Shown: positions 17,490-27,980, numbered from the stretch's first letter. The stretch: DNA of 64,000 bases from Shewanella denitrificans OS217 (GCF_000013765.1 NC_007954.1:2170001-2234000), one strand, 5' to 3'. Numbers and translations: made by a program. The notes: generated from the sequence alone by a model not told the origin.

Positions 17490-18380
17490 ATGTTGGATGC
17501 ACTTTTAACCTTAGATGATGAGTTACAGTTATATTCAATTGTGACATTTATGGCACTGCCAGAGGCTGAAATTGACCGTTATCGTCAGCATTTATCATGT
17601 GAACAGTGTGGCGGAAAAGCCTATTATCGTAAACAGAGTATTGATGGTAAATCAGCCTGTTTTGGATCCCGTTACCATAAACTAGATTGCGATGAAGCGA
17701 GGCGCAGCACTCAGACGAGTCAAAGCAAACAGGAAAACTGCGATGCCCTTGAAGTGGACAGGCTGATAGTCACGAATACGTCGCTGCAGCTTGATTTTTC
17801 TCTTACCGCTATCATCAAAAAGGATGAACGGCCCCACCCCTCGGCCTCAAAGCCTTTCTTGTCTAAGCCTTTACAAGAGGTGTCTTTAGCCCAGATCCCA
17901 AAGCAAATTGCTGAGGCACCATCATCAATACAGGATAAAGAGGTTAGCGTGACTCGCCTTAGCATGGACAAGCTGCTTAATAGCTTGCTAAGGGGCAGTA
18001 ATCTTGCCAGTGCCGATACCTTGATTGAAATTGATGCTGGCTATCAATTTAAGGCGAAGAACTTATTTGTTAATTTCGCCGATGCAGCCCCCAGTGATAG
18101 TATAAAAAAAGCGAAGCCGAAAATGTATTGGGGCACCTTATCCCATAGCGATCCCCAGATGGCTTGGCTAAACCCTGCCGACTGCCATGATATGGGGATC
18201 CCCTTGGGCCGTCACCAAATCACAGTGTTAAAGCGCTTTGGCATTACCGATAAACGCGATATTGAAGGCGCTGGGATCATCCTCTTCGGTAAGTGTTATT
18301 GGAATAAAGACAAGAGTCGCAAAATCATTGAACTGTGGAATTCAGAACGACTATTTATCTCTCCTCTTGCAGACAAGTAA
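17490..18380 (+). CDS. Hypothetical protein with a Cys4-type N-terminal motif
   Basis: This 296-residue protein matches no family I recognise. Cys37, Cys40, Cys57 and Cys67 (CEQC then SACFG then LDCDE), with His63 nearby, could form a zinc-binding knuckle. A low-complexity Ser/Lys/Gln-rich linker covers about residues 70-165. The C-terminal 80 residues look folded (AWLNPADCHDMGIPLGRHQI, then KRFGITDKRDIEGAGIILFG). GAGGAAG lies before the ATG. It stands alone between the toxin-antitoxin pair and the tRNA cluster. Confidence 0.7.
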   Translation: MLDALLTLDDELQLYSIVTFMALPEAEIDRYRQHLSCEQCGGKAYYRKQSIDGKSACFGSRYHKLDCDEARRSTQTSQSKQENCDALEVDRLIVTNTSLQLDFSLTAIIKKDERPHPSASKPFLSKPLQEVSLAQIPKQIAEAPSSIQDKEVSVTRLSMDKLLNSLLRGSNLASADTLIEIDAGYQFKAKNLFVNFADAAPSDSIKKAKPKMYWGTLSHSDPQMAWLNPADCHDMGIPLGRHQITVLKRFGITDKRDIEGAGIILFGKCYWNKDKSRKIIELWNSERLFISPLADK

Positions 18381-18588
18381 GGGTGACCCAATAAATGTTA
18401 ATTAAAATCTGCGGGCATTAACCTCAACTAATGTCAGTTCAGTTGCATTTAAGCGCTTATGTTAATTAGCTTTCTTTTTTAAAACATCAATGTTGACGGT
18501 TTTTCATTCATCTGGGTACAAATGTGCACCATGATGCACATTTGCTGAGCACTTAACAGTTTAATTACAGTTTTTTTCCTAACTCGAG

Positions 18589-18617
18589 TTGACTCATTTC
18601 ACTGGGCGTTTTACTAT
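18589..18617 (+). promoter_or_regulatory. Promoter of the tRNA-Asn cluster
   Basis: TTGACT (18589-18594) and TACTAT (18612-18617) are 17 bases apart, about 50 bp before the first tRNA. The bases right after the -10 are GC-rich (GGGCTCCG), the discriminator typical of stringently controlled tRNA and rRNA promoters. Confidence 0.7.
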
Positions 18618-18665
18618 GGGCTCCGTTCTCAGCAATACATCGCTAAGCACAAGTGTTAATTCAAT

Positions 18666-18741
18666 TCCCCAGTAGTTCAGTCGGTAGAACGGCGGACTGT
18701 TAATCCGTATGTCACTGGTTCAAGTCCAGTCTGGGGAGCCA
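18666..18741 (+). tRNA. tRNA-Asn(GTT) copy 1
   Basis: This is a 76-base tRNA with CCA encoded. Acceptor arms TCCCCAG/CTGGGGA pair, the anticodon loop is CTGTTAA with GTT, and the T arm is CTGGTTCAAGTCCAG. The D loop has TCGGT. This is allele A (C in the D loop, A in the T loop). Confidence 0.97.
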
Positions 18742-18794
18742 ATTAGCCTGCAAAGCAAATAAAGTTGAAAATGATTTGAAAAAATAAACACCAT

Positions 18795-18870
18795 TCCCCA
18801 GTAGTTCAGTTGGTAGAACGGCGGACTGTTAATCCGTATGTCACTGGTTCGAGTCCAGTCTGGGGAGCCA
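18795..18870 (+). tRNA. tRNA-Asn(GTT) copy 2
   Basis: It is identical to copy 1 except TTGGT in the D loop and TTCGAG in the T loop (allele B). It is 53 bases after copy 1, and the spacer is unrelated to the others. Confidence 0.97.
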
Positions 18871-18926
18871 ATATTTAATCCTTATGGTAATAGTGTTTAT
18901 AAATGTAATAAATTAGTTGAGACAAT

Positions 18927-19002
18927 TCCCCAGTAGTTCAGTCGGTAGAACGGCGGACTGTTAATCCGTATGTCACTGGTTCAAGTCCAGTCTGGGGAGC
19001 CA
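18927..19002 (+). tRNA. tRNA-Asn(GTT) copy 3
   Basis: It is identical to copy 1 (allele A: TCGGT and TTCAAG) and lies 56 bases after copy 2. Confidence 0.97.
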
Positions 19003-19028
19003 CTCAAACTAAGTAGTAACAGTACAAT

Positions 19029-19104
19029 TCCCCAGTAGTTCAGTTGGTAGAACGGCGGACTGTTAATCCGTATGTCACTGGTTCGAGTCCAGTCTGGGGA
19101 GCCA
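19029..19104 (+). tRNA. tRNA-Asn(GTT) copy 4
   Basis: It is identical to copy 2 (allele B: TTGGT and TTCGAG) and lies only 26 bases after copy 3. Confidence 0.97.
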
Positions 19105-19159
19105 CTGTTTTAGTGTAAGACGGTATTTATACCTAGTAAATCATTAAAGTTATCTTAAT

Positions 19160-19235
19160 TCCCCAGTAGTTCAGTTGGTAGAACGGCGGACTGTTAATCC
19201 GTATGTCACTGGTTCGAGTCCAGTCTGGGGAGCCA
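19160..19235 (+). tRNA. tRNA-Asn(GTT) copy 5
   Basis: It is identical to copies 2 and 4 (allele B). It is the last tRNA of the cluster, and no clear terminator hairpin is seen after it. Confidence 0.97.
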
Positions 19236-19432
19236 ACTTTAGTTCATTTTTACAGCCTCTTTACCCCACTCCCCCCCTCTAGTCAGTAAGCTCATTACCA
19301 CAATCAATAATCCAGAAATTTAACCCAAGTTTATTTTTTCATCATTTTTTTAAATAAATCCAATGCTGTTTTATCCCTAAGCCGTTACACTCTAAGCAAT
19401 AATCTTTAGAATAATGATAAAAGAGTGCGATT

Positions 19433-21328
19433 ATGGGTCTTTCTCGTTCCGTTCAGCTTATGCTATTCATCGTATTTACCGTCTTGCTCGGCTGTAGCTA
19501 TTTAAGCGCGCAGCAGCAAATTAATCTGAGTTCTAAACAAGCGGTAAACCAAGCTGCAAAAAATATTGCAAAATTTCGTGATTGGCAAAGCGATGGTAAA
19601 AGCCTCTATCAGGCATTAAGTCAGGATGATTCATTTCAATTTTTTCAATTCATTCATGGGACCGATGGCAGCCTCAATTTTACCCACGGCAGTTTGGCGG
19701 AAAACCAAGAAAACGTTATCGGTAACATGTTTTCCTTAGACTTAGACAGCACCGCTGAGTTTCCACAGGCTAGGCTGCAGATTAGGTTAGATAAAAATAA
19801 AGTCTTGGCGGCAGAATTCAATGGCCTGAGTCATTTTATCGTGTTCATATTATTGGCGTACCTTGTATTAAGCCTGATGTTTGCTGTATTTATGCGCCTT
19901 CATAAACAGCGCATCGTCTACGCCGCTGAGTGTATAAAGCACATGTCAGAGCTTTCGTTTGATGCCATAGAAACCTCAAGGCTCACAGGGTCACTCATCC
20001 CTATTGGTGATGCGTTGGAATATTGCCGCGCCGGGCTCAAACTAAGTCTTGATAAAGTGAAGCGAGAAAATGAAGCCCTCACTAAAGCGGCCTATCAAGA
20101 TCCGCTAACAGGATTTGCAACTCGGCAACGTTTCACTCAGCATTTGGATGTAATTGCAAACCTGCACCAAGAGAAAAGTGGTCTTTTTGCCATGATAAAG
20201 GCAACCGAACTTGGCAACATTAATCAACTTTTTGGCCGCAGTGCCGGAGATGATTATTTAGCTAAGGTCGCAACTTGCATTCGTAAAGCAGCCCAAGATT
20301 ACACCCAGTTTGATATTTATCGTATTTCCAGTGGTGACTTCGCGGTCATTTTTCCCGATATTCCTTTAAAAGAAAGCGCTAAATTTATCGATAATTTAAA
20401 GCTACATTTAGACGAATACGGTCAGAGTACCAATGTCGATGCTGTCGCCCACGCAGGCGTCATACCCTATCAAGGCCAAACTAAGGCCGCCGCACTGTTA
20501 TCCCTTGCCGATACCGCCGTGAGTATTGCTCAGACGTTAGGGCCTAACCGTTCCCATATCATTGAAAAACAAGATGAGCAACAAAATTCCGGCGATCATC
20601 ACTGGCGCAATACCATTAATGAACTTATCCAGAAAAAAAGCATTATTTTTCATCAGCAGCCCATTCAACCCAGTCAGCATAATGTTGAAGTCTACCGAGA
20701 ATTATTGACCCGTTTCATGAATGCCCAAGGTGACGTATTGCCAACCACTAGCGTCATCGCCATGGCGGAACGCTATGGACTGCATACCGAACTGGATTCC
20801 ATGATAGTCAACCAAGTACTGAAATTGTTGAGCAAAAATCCAAGTATCACCGGTAAATTTGGGGTAAACATCAGCGCATCATCCATTTTACAAGACAGTT
20901 TTGTCTTCTGGTTAAGGGACATTTTATCTAAACATGCACAATTGGCGTCGCGGATCATTTTTGAAGTCAATGAAGTCGGCATGCAAACCAACCTTGCCGC
21001 CAGCCAACGCTTTGTCAGCGAGATGCACAAAGTCGGCAGTAAAGTCGCCGTTGAGCGTTTTGGTTTGGGCTTTACTTCCTTCAAATTTTTCCGCGAAGTG
21101 CGTCCTGATTACATTAAACTCGACAGCAGCTACAGCGATGGCATAGAACAAGACAATAACAATCGCTTTTTTATCCGTATGATTGTCGATATTGCCAAAC
21201 GGATAAGTATCAAGGTCATCGCCACTGGCGTTGAGAGGCAAGATGAAAAGCTCACCTTAGAAAAATTGTTACTGGATGGACTACAGGGCTATTACATCGC
21301 CAAACCAGAGAAGATAATCACCCCATAG
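19433..21328 (+). CDS. Membrane protein with degenerate GGDEF and EAL domains (CsrD/LapD-like)
   Basis: This 631-residue inner-membrane protein has helices at about residues 8-27 and 133-154 flanking a periplasmic domain of about 105 residues. The GGDEF-like domain has SSGDF (near residue 300) instead of GGDEF. The EAL-like domain has ELL (near residue 421), and the catalytic DDFG is replaced by ERFG (near residue 540). Both enzymatic activities should be lost, so it is probably a c-di-GMP effector like LapD or an RNA-turnover regulator like CsrD. Topology and size fit either. It is a single gene just upstream of rsx, with its own start region after the tRNA cluster. Confidence 0.85.
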   Translation: MGLSRSVQLMLFIVFTVLLGCSYLSAQQQINLSSKQAVNQAAKNIAKFRDWQSDGKSLYQALSQDDSFQFFQFIHGTDGSLNFTHGSLAENQENVIGNMFSLDLDSTAEFPQARLQIRLDKNKVLAAEFNGLSHFIVFILLAYLVLSLMFAVFMRLHKQRIVYAAECIKHMSELSFDAIETSRLTGSLIPIGDALEYCRAGLKLSLDKVKRENEALTKAAYQDPLTGFATRQRFTQHLDVIANLHQEKSGLFAMIKATELGNINQLFGRSAGDDYLAKVATCIRKAAQDYTQFDIYRISSGDFAVIFPDIPLKESAKFIDNLKLHLDEYGQSTNVDAVAHAGVIPYQGQTKAAALLSLADTAVSIAQTLGPNRSHIIEKQDEQQNSGDHHWRNTINELIQKKSIIFHQQPIQPSQHNVEVYRELLTRFMNAQGDVLPTTSVIAMAERYGLHTELDSMIVNQVLKLLSKNPSITGKFGVNISASSILQDSFVFWLRDILSKHAQLASRIIFEVNEVGMQTNLAASQRFVSEMHKVGSKVAVERFGLGFTSFKFFREVRPDYIKLDSSYSDGIEQDNNNRFFIRMIVDIAKRISIKVIATGVERQDEKLTLEKLLLDGLQGYYIAKPEKIITP

Positions 21329-21376
21329 TGCATGGCTTTTGTTTGGTTTGTTACCCTAGTTCAGGCCATTCCATTT

Positions 21377-21410
21377 GCCATGAGCCAAGATTATTTTTTG
21401 CGCTCATGGC
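21377..21410. repeat. Inverted repeat upstream of rsxA
   Basis: GCCATGAGC (21377-21385) and GCTCATGGC (21402-21410) are perfect complements around a 16-base AT-rich loop. They lie between the regulator gene and rsxA. It may terminate the upstream gene or bind a regulator; there is no immediate T-run. Confidence 0.45.
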
Positions 21411-21511
21411 AGTCCTTAACAGTACTTTTTCCTCAGTTAGCTTTTTATCCGTTGTTTCTGCAGCGTAAAACGCCGATAATATGGCAAAATTTTGATTAAT
21501 AAAGCGTAGCG

Positions 21512-22090
21512 ATGACAGAGTATCTCCTGTTGTTGATTGGCACTGTGCTAGTGAACAACTTCGTATTAGTTAAATTCTTAGGTTTATGTCCCTTTATGGG
21601 GGTGTCGAGCAAGTTGGCTTCCGCCATCGGCATGTCTATGGCAACCACCTTCGTATTGACCTTAGCCTCAGTGCTCAGCTTCCTCACTAATGAGTTTCTA
21701 CTGCAGCCTTTTTCGCTGGAATACCTGCGCACCATGAGCTTTATTCTGGTGATTGCTGTGGTGGTGCAATTTACTGAAATGCTAGTACAAAAAACCAGTG
21801 CCAGTTTGCATCGCGCCTTAGGGATTTACTTACCGCTTATTACCACCAATTGCGCCGTGTTAGGTGTGGCTTTACTCAATATCAATGAAGATCATAATTT
21901 TATTGAGTCTGCCATTTATGGTTTTGGTGCGGCGGTGGGCTTTTCTATGGTGCTCATTTTATTTTCCGCCATGCGTGAACGCTTAGCGGCGGCCGATGTA
22001 CCACTGCCTTTTCGCGGTGGCGCCATTGCTATGATAACAGCGGGACTTATGTCATTAGCCTTTATGGGATTTGCGGGGCTGATTAAATAA
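21512..22090 (+). CDS. rsxA: Electron transport complex subunit RsxA (RnfA)
   Basis: This 192-residue protein has six membrane helices and is one of the two homologous core subunits, with RsxE. The typical sequence [18 protein letters not shown] appears near residue 15 and [10 protein letters not shown] near residue 112. The Cys residues in these two half-helices hold the intramembrane [2Fe-2S] cluster shared with RsxE. It is the first gene of rsxABCDGE, and the next gene starts 1 bp after its stop. Confidence 0.97.
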   Translation: MTEYLLLLIGTVLVNNFVLVKFLGLCPFMGVSSKLASAIGMSMATTFVLTLASVLSFLTNEFLLQPFSLEYLRTMSFILVIAVVVQFTEMLVQKTSASLHRALGIYLPLITTNCAVLGVALLNINEDHNFIESAIYGFGAAVGFSMVLILFSAMRERLAAADVPLPFRGGAIAMITAGLMSLAFMGFAGLIK

Positions 22091-22091
22091 T

Positions 22092-22709
22092 ATGGTTGAA
22101 GTCTTCATTGCTATTGGGCTTCTCAGCCTTTTAGGGTTAATTTTCGGCGCGATACTCGGCATTGCTGCAATCAAATTTAAGGTTGAAGGCAACCCCATAG
22201 TCGAGCAAGTGGAAGCATTATTACCCCAAACCCAGTGCGGCCAATGCGGCTACCCAGGTTGCCGTCCTTACGCTGAGGCCATCGCCGCTGGAGATAAGGT
22301 CAACAAGTGCCCTCCTGGGGGCACAGCGACCATGGAGAAGCTAGCGCAACTTATGGGCGTTGAGCCGCTGCCACTTGATCAAGAACAACAAGATACGGTC
22401 AAAAAAGTCGCCTACATACGTGAAGACGAATGCATAGGCTGCACTAAATGCATTCAGGCTTGCCCTGTGGACGCCATATTAGGCGCAGGTAAACTGATGC
22501 ATACGGTTATTGCTGCAGATTGCACCGGTTGCGATCTGTGCGTCGAGCCTTGTCCTGTGGATTGCATCGACATGTTACCGGTTGAAACCAACCTTAAAAA
22601 TTGGGATTGGAAACTCAATGCCATTGCCGTCACTGTGATTGACCCTGTCCCTTTGATGACGCAAGCACAAGATAACGCAGATAATACGCAAGGGGATAAG
22701 CAGTGTTAA
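22092..22709 (+). CDS. rsxB: Electron transport complex subunit RsxB (RnfB), iron-sulfur protein
   Basis: This 205-residue membrane-anchored ferredoxin has an N-terminal helix (residues 3-26). A 4Fe-4S domain follows with CGQCGYPGC, then two ferredoxin motifs, [12 protein letters not shown] and [12 protein letters not shown]. It carries electrons between the soluble side and the membrane subunits. Its stop overlaps the GTG start of rsxC. Confidence 0.97.
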   Translation: MVEVFIAIGLLSLLGLIFGAILGIAAIKFKVEGNPIVEQVEALLPQTQCGQCGYPGCRPYAEAIAAGDKVNKCPPGGTATMEKLAQLMGVEPLPLDQEQQDTVKKVAYIREDECIGCTKCIQACPVDAILGAGKLMHTVIAADCTGCDLCVEPCPVDCIDMLPVETNLKNWDWKLNAIAVTVIDPVPLMTQAQDNADNTQGDKQC

Positions 22710-24898
22710 CCCTATTGGAACAATTAGATAAAGGCACGCTGTGGCACTCTCCTGGTGGTATTCATCCGCCAGAGCTTAAGCATTTATCGAATCAAACTCC
22801 TGCAGCCAAGTTACCCTTAGCGCCTCAGTACATAGTGCCCGTCCCTCAGGTGGGTGAGCAAGCCATCTTGTTGGTCAATGTGGGAGACAAGGTGCTTAAA
22901 GGGCAAGTACTGACCCAAGGCAAAGGCTTTAGTTATCTGCCGGTTCACGCCCCCACCTCTGGCGAGGTTATCGCCGTAGAAACACGGCCCAGCAACCACG
23001 CCTCTTCTTTGCCTGTAATGAGCTGCATCATACGCCCCGACGGTAATGATACCTGGACTGAGTTAACACCTGCGACGTTCACTGAGCTAAGCAACAGTCA
23101 AATTCTCGCCCGCATTAAGGATGCCGGGATTGCTGGAATGGGCGGCGCGGCATTTCCAAGCCATATTAAGTTAAACCCTGCCAGCGAAATCGATTTAGTG
23201 ATAATCAATGGGGTTGAATGCGAGCCCTATATCACAGCTGATGATTGCCTGATGCGTGAATACAATGAGCAAATTATTGAAGGTATTGCCATTATTCATG
23301 CCTTATTGACGCCTGAGCGCATTATCATCGCCATCGAAGATAATAAGCCCCAAGCCGCCAGTGCCATGAAAGCTGCCATTGGCCAAGCTGAAACCTGTGG
23401 TTTGTTGGTGCCAGGCTGCGTGCGAGTGACTCAAATACCCACCAAATATCCATCCGGCGGCGAGAAACAGTTAATTCAGATTATCACAGGTAAAGAGGTG
23501 CCCAGTGGCACCATTCCTGCTCAGCTTGGCATAGTGGTGCACAACGTGGGTACCGCCTTTGCCATTAAACAGGCAGTACTCGATGGTAAACCCCTTGTAG
23601 AGCGGTTAGTCACTATCACGGGTGAGCGAGTCGCTCGACCTGGTAATTATTGGCTAGCCATAGGTATGCCAATAGATGCAGCCCTTGAAAAAACGGGCTT
23701 TAATCCTCAGTTGCAGCAAAAAGTCATTGTTGGCGGCCCTATGATGGGCTATTCACTGCCAAATTTAGCCGTCCCCGTGCTTAAAGGCACTAACTGCCTA
23801 TTGGCCCCCAGTGATAATGAAATCGCTGCAGATGCCGAAGAAAAAGCCTGTATTCGCTGCGGTGAATGCGCTGTCGCCTGCCCTGCACTCTTGTTGCCCC
23901 AGCAATTATTTTGGCATGCTAAAGCCGAAGAATACGACAAAGCGGCCAGCTTTAATCTTAAAGATTGTATCGAGTGTGGCTGTTGCAGCTATGTGTGCCC
24001 AAGTGACATACCCTTAGTTGAATACTATCGAGTGGCAAAGTCTGCCATTCGCTTAGAGACCGAAGAAAAACTTCAGGCGGAGAAAGCCAAACAGCGCTTT
24101 GAAACTCGGCTGCAGCGACTCGAAGATGAGAAGCTTGCTCGGGAAGCCAAGGCAAAAGAAGCAGCAGACAAACGTAAGGCCGCCATGAAGAGCAGCGATA
24201 AAAATGCCGTCGCCGAAGCCATGGCTCGCATTGCCGCCAAAAAAGCCGCTCAAACGGCAATGGCTTCAGGCGAAAGTTCAGTAGTAGATACCGCTTCAGC
24301 GCCTAAGGCTAGCAGCACAGATAAACAATCGGCAGTCGCCGCGGCGATTGCCAGAGCCAAAGCAAAGAAAGCAGCACTGGCGGGTCTTGATGCAACCACC
24401 AGTGAAGCGCCAGCCACCCTTGATGCAACTCGCGCTGAGCCCACAGAACTTGATGACAAAAAAGCCAAGGTCGCAGCCGCTGTGGCTAGAGCCAAAGCAA
24501 AAAAAGCGGCGTTAGCGGCCAATTCCAATGACGCGGCTCCTGACTCCTCGAGTACTGGATCTACGAGTGTCGATATAAGTACTGAAGAAAATGAAGCCAC
24601 TATAAAGGCTGAGCCAGTGGTAGCTGAAGTCGATGACAAAAAAGCTAAGGTTGCGGCAGCTGTAGCCAGAGCCAAGGCCAAAAAAGCCGCGTTAGCGGCC
24701 AAGTCCGATGAAAACCCAGCGGCTGAGTCCATTAACAGTGAAACGCTAGATTCTCAAGCTCCAGTTACAGAGATTGGGGTCGCTGAAGCTGCAATAACGC
24801 CAGCCGATGACAAGAAAGCTAAGATAGCGGCGGCGGTTGCAAAAGCGAAAGCTAAAGCGGCTCAAAAGCGCGCCGAACAAGAACAGCAAGAGGATTAA
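22703..24898 (+). CDS. rsxC: Electron transport complex subunit RsxC (RnfC) with repeat-rich C-terminus
   Basis: This 731-residue peripheral subunit binds flavin/NADH and carries two 4Fe-4S clusters. The N-terminal part has the RnfC barrel-sandwich and NADH-binding-like region ([13 protein letters not shown], then [10 protein letters not shown]). Ferredoxin motifs [12 protein letters not shown] and [12 protein letters not shown] follow near residues 385 and 425. After about residue 450 comes a charged Ala/Lys/Glu-rich tail with four related copies of a block containing [18 protein letters not shown], near residues 540, 585, 645 and 703. Such tails are common and variable in RsxC. Start is GTG at 22703 with AGGGGAT before it. 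Confidence 0.96.
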   Translation: MLTLLEQLDKGTLWHSPGGIHPPELKHLSNQTPAAKLPLAPQYIVPVPQVGEQAILLVNVGDKVLKGQVLTQGKGFSYLPVHAPTSGEVIAVETRPSNHASSLPVMSCIIRPDGNDTWTELTPATFTELSNSQILARIKDAGIAGMGGAAFPSHIKLNPASEIDLVIINGVECEPYITADDCLMREYNEQIIEGIAIIHALLTPERIIIAIEDNKPQAASAMKAAIGQAETCGLLVPGCVRVTQIPTKYPSGGEKQLIQIITGKEVPSGTIPAQLGIVVHNVGTAFAIKQAVLDGKPLVERLVTITGERVARPGNYWLAIGMPIDAALEKTGFNPQLQQKVIVGGPMMGYSLPNLAVPVLKGTNCLLAPSDNEIAADAEEKACIRCGECAVACPALLLPQQLFWHAKAEEYDKAASFNLKDCIECGCCSYVCPSDIPLVEYYRVAKSAIRLETEEKLQAEKAKQRFETRLQRLEDEKLAREAKAKEAADKRKAAMKSSDKNAVAEAMARIAAKKAAQTAMASGESSVVDTASAPKASSTDKQSAVAAAIARAKAKKAALAGLDATTSEAPATLDATRAEPTELDDKKAKVAAAVARAKAKKAALAANSNDAAPDSSSTGSTSVDISTEENEATIKAEPVVAEVDDKKAKVAAAVARAKAKKAALAAKSDENPAAESINSETLDSQAPVTEIGVAEAAITPADDKKAKIAAAVAKAKAKAAQKRAEQEQQED

Positions 24899-24901
24899 TT
24901 T

Positions 24902-25954
24902 ATGGCATTTAAAATCACCTCATCACCCCATGTGAGCCAAGGGATCCAAACTGCCACTGTAATGCGCCGCGTCGCCCTGTGCCTTATTCCTGGCATTCTA
25001 GTACAAACCTTGTTCTTTGGTTTCGGTAGCCTAATTCAGCTCTGCCTTGCCATCTTTACCGCTTATCTTGGCGAAGCCTTAGTGCTTAAAGCGAGGGGAC
25101 GGCCGATTTTAATCACGCTCAAAGATAATTCTGCCTTAGTGACAGCCAGCTTATTGGCACTGTCCATACCGCCGCTGGCACCTTGGTGGCTTGTGGTGAT
25201 AGGCAGTCTATTTGCTATCATCATAGTCAAACATCTCTATGGCGGCCTTGGGCATAATCTGTTTAATCCAGCCATGGCAGGCTATGTGGTATTACTGGTG
25301 TCCTTCCCGCTGCAAATGACCTCATGGGTCGCGCCTCAGGGCATAGCCCTTAACGGTGTTGATGCCCTGGCCGCTATGAAGGCTATTTTTGCTATTGGCC
25401 CAAGCTTAGGCAATGATTTTTACCGTTTAGGGGTTGATGGCATAGCCATGGCCACGCCCTTAGATACCATAAAAACAGATCTGTCACTTGGGCTCACTAC
25501 CTTAGAAAGTTTTGCCAAACCCATCTTCGATGGCAGCTATGGTGTTGGTTGGTTTTGGGTTAACTTGGCCTACCTAGCGGGTGGCCTTGTCTTGCTTAAG
25601 CTGAAAGTCATTCGCTGGCACATTAGTGTCGGCATCTTAGCGGCACTGTTTGTTTGTGCAAGCTTTGGCTTTTTGATTAGCCCAGATACCCATGTTAGCC
25701 CGCTGTTTCACTGGTTTTCTGGTGGCACCATGTTAGCCGTATTTTTTATCGCGACCGATCCAGTCACTGCCGCAACCAGTCCTAGAGGCCGGTTAATTTT
25801 TGGTGCCAGCATAGGCATTATCATTTACCTTATCCGCACCTATGGAGGGTACCCTGACGCCGTCGCCTTTGCTGTGTTACTGGCAAATATGTGCGCGCCC
25901 TTTATCGATCATTATGTACGTCCCAGAACCTATGGTCACAGGAGTGCGAACTGA
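24902..25954 (+). CDS. rsxD: Electron transport complex subunit RsxD (RnfD)
   Basis: This 350-residue integral membrane subunit has about ten hydrophobic segments. MATPLDTIK near residue 181 contains the Thr that receives covalent FMN in the family. [16 protein letters not shown] and [14 protein letters not shown] are further family signatures. It lies 3 bp after rsxC, and its stop overlaps the ATG of rsxG. Confidence 0.97.
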   Translation: MAFKITSSPHVSQGIQTATVMRRVALCLIPGILVQTLFFGFGSLIQLCLAIFTAYLGEALVLKARGRPILITLKDNSALVTASLLALSIPPLAPWWLVVIGSLFAIIIVKHLYGGLGHNLFNPAMAGYVVLLVSFPLQMTSWVAPQGIALNGVDALAAMKAIFAIGPSLGNDFYRLGVDGIAMATPLDTIKTDLSLGLTTLESFAKPIFDGSYGVGWFWVNLAYLAGGLVLLKLKVIRWHISVGILAALFVCASFGFLISPDTHVSPLFHWFSGGTMLAVFFIATDPVTAATSPRGRLIFGASIGIIIYLIRTYGGYPDAVAFAVLLANMCAPFIDHYVRPRTYGHRSAN

Positions 25955-26607
25955 TGCCACTTTTCAATAAACGCTTAGTCAACAATCCCATAAGCAAAAA
26001 TGCCGCATTATTAGCCATTTTTGCACTCTGTTGTACTGGATTTGTAGCCGTCGTCAATTCATTAACTGCTGATACCATTGCCGAGCAGCAAAAAATGTAT
26101 CTGGACAGCGTGTTAGAGCAACTTGTGCCCCACAAGATGGAAGATGATAACTTAAGTCAGCGCTGCATTCTGGTCACTAGCCCAGAACTCGGCAGTAAGG
26201 CACCATTATCGGCCTACCTTCTCGAGCGGGATAATGTCCTTGAAGCCATCGCCATTGAAGCTGTGGCACCCGATGGCTATAACGGCGAAATCAAACTGAT
26301 CTTAGCCGTGGATGAGCACAATACCTTATTGGGTGTGCGCACCTTATCCCACCAAGAAACCCCAGGCTTAGGTGATAAAATTGAGCTGAGAAAATCCTCT
26401 TGGGTGCTCAATTTTGCCGGCAAAGCATTCAGTGCAGACGACAAAAGTTGGAAAGTAAAAAAAGATGGCGGTCAATTTGATCAATTTACCGGTGCAACCA
26501 TTACCCCGAGGGCCTACGTTAAGGCCATCGCCAAGGCCTTAAGCTTTGTTGAGCAGCACAGACAGTCCTTGATCAAGAGCCATAACCCCTGTGGAGGCGA
26601 ACTATGA
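25954..26607 (+). CDS. rsxG: Electron transport complex subunit RsxG (RnfG)
   Basis: This 217-residue protein has an N-terminal membrane anchor and a periplasmic FMN-binding domain. [12 protein letters not shown] contains the S/T-GAT motif whose Thr binds FMN by a phosphoester link. The ATG at 25954 overlaps the rsxD stop and has AGGAG upstream, so it is preferred over an upstream start inside rsxD. Its last bases overlap rsxE by 4 bp. Confidence 0.96.
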   Translation: MPLFNKRLVNNPISKNAALLAIFALCCTGFVAVVNSLTADTIAEQQKMYLDSVLEQLVPHKMEDDNLSQRCILVTSPELGSKAPLSAYLLERDNVLEAIAIEAVAPDGYNGEIKLILAVDEHNTLLGVRTLSHQETPGLGDKIELRKSSWVLNFAGKAFSADDKSWKVKKDGGQFDQFTGATITPRAYVKAIAKALSFVEQHRQSLIKSHNPCGGEL

Positions 26608-27299
26608 GTCAATATCAAGAAATAGCCAAACAAGGGTTGTGGCACAATAACCCTGGTCTAGTGCAATTATTGGGGCTTTGCCCGCTGTTGGCGGTCACTG
26701 CCACTGTCACCAATGCCTTAGGCTTAGGTTTTGCCACCTTATTGGTACTGGTTGGCTCGAATATGTTGGTCTCGCTGGTTCGTGACTATGTGCCAAAGGA
26801 AATACGCATTCCCGTGTTTGTGATGATCATCGCTGCACTCGTAACCTCAGTGCAACTGCTTATCAATGCTTATGCCTATGGTTTATACCTGTCTCTTGGC
26901 ATATTTTTGCCGTTAATTGTCACCAACTGCGTCATCATTGGCCGTGCAGAGGCCTTTGCTTCTCGTAACAATCTGGCGCACTCCGCCTTCGATGGCTTGA
27001 TGATGGGCATAGGTTTTACCTGTGTGCTGGTCGTGCTCGGCGCTGGTCGTGAGCTACTCGGCCAAGGGACTTTATTTGAAGGCGCCGATTTATTACTCGG
27101 CGATTGGGCTAAAGCTTTAGTGATGCAAGTCTGGCAAGTGGATACCCCATTTTTGCTCGCGCTACTGCCCCCAGGTGCCTTTATTGGCATGGGATTATTG
27201 ATTGCCGGTAAAAATGTTATCGATGCCCGTTTAAAAGCCCGCCAACCTAAAACGCAAGCTGAGCCTGTGGCTCGAGTACGCATCACTAAAGTCAGCTAG
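26604..27299 (+). CDS. rsxE: Electron transport complex subunit RsxE (RnfE)
   Basis: This 231-residue six-helix membrane protein is homologous to Rsx[18 protein letters not shown] near residue 24 and [18 protein letters not shown] near residue 111 are the two half-helix regions, including the cluster Cys. It closes the rsx operon and is followed after 7 bp by nth, an order conserved in many gammaproteobacteria. Confidence 0.97.
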   Translation: MSQYQEIAKQGLWHNNPGLVQLLGLCPLLAVTATVTNALGLGFATLLVLVGSNMLVSLVRDYVPKEIRIPVFVMIIAALVTSVQLLINAYAYGLYLSLGIFLPLIVTNCVIIGRAEAFASRNNLAHSAFDGLMMGIGFTCVLVVLGAGRELLGQGTLFEGADLLLGDWAKALVMQVWQVDTPFLLALLPPGAFIGMGLLIAGKNVIDARLKARQPKTQAEPVARVRITKVS

Positions 27300-27306
27300 G
27301 GTTGTT

Positions 27307-27939
27307 ATGAATAAAGAAAAGCGCATTCAAATTCTCACTCGCCTTAGGGATAATAACCCTAAGCCTGAGACCGAACTTAATTTTTCAAGCCCTTTTGAGC
27401 TGTTAGTGGCGGTGACATTATCGGCCCAGGCTACGGATGTGAGTGTCAATAAAGCCACTGACAAGCTATTTCCCGTCGCCAATACGCCCCAGGCTATTTT
27501 TGAACTGGGCGTCGACGGCTTAAAAAGTTACATAAAAACCATAGGTTTATATAACAATAAAGCCATCAATGTGATTAAAGCCTGTGAAATTTTAATCAAT
27601 CAATATCAAGGCGAAGTCCCTGAAAACCGTGAAGCGCTGGAGTCTTTACCCGGTGTAGGCCGTAAAACCGCCAATGTAGTGCTCAATACGGCCTTTGGTT
27701 GGCCCACCATAGCGGTGGATACCCATATCGACCGTGTTTCTAATCGTACTAAGTTTGCTATGGGCAAAAACGTGGTAGAAGTTGAGCAAAAGCTACTTAA
27801 AGTAGTACCTGCTGAATTTAAAGTAGACGTTCACCACTGGCTCATTTTACACGGCCGCTACACCTGTATTGCCCGTAAACCACGTTGTGGTTCGTGTTTA
27901 ATTGAAGACTTGTGCGAGTTTAAAGACAAGACTGAGTAG
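27307..27939 (+). CDS. nth: Endonuclease III (DNA glycosylase/AP lyase)
   Basis: This 210-residue base-excision repair enzyme removes oxidised pyrimidines. The helix-hairpin-helix reads LPGVGRKTANVVLN with the catalytic Lys, and the catalytic Asp is in VDTHIDRVSNR. The iron-sulfur motif C-x6-C-x2-C-x5-C sits near the C-terminus (CIARKPRCGSC...LC). The gene is complete, but its last third differs from a second nth tail at 28837-29091. HIDR replaces the HIFR more usual in related enzymes, so the 3' part may be a recombinant. Confidence 0.96.
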   Translation: MNKEKRIQILTRLRDNNPKPETELNFSSPFELLVAVTLSAQATDVSVNKATDKLFPVANTPQAIFELGVDGLKSYIKTIGLYNNKAINVIKACEILINQYQGEVPENREALESLPGVGRKTANVVLNTAFGWPTIAVDTHIDRVSNRTKFAMGKNVVEVEQKLLKVVPAEFKVDVHHWLILHGRYTCIARKPRCGSCLIEDLCEFKDKTE

Positions 27940-27951
27940 CATTAAACGCAT

Positions 27952-27980
27952 GTGGTGAACCAATAAATCTTGCTCACCAC
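27952..27980. terminator. Hairpin between nth and the convergent membrane-protein gene
   Basis: GTGGTGA and TCACCAC form a 7-bp stem (27952-27958 with 27974-27980) just after the nth stop and before the convergent gene's end. No strong T-run follows, so it is a weak or bidirectional terminator at best. Confidence 0.45.

Noticed and set aside
24250..24732. 160-residue minus-strand frame in the rsxC repeat region
   Set aside because: It is the Ala-rich mirror image of the repeated Lys/Ala coding sequence of rsxC, with no start signal.
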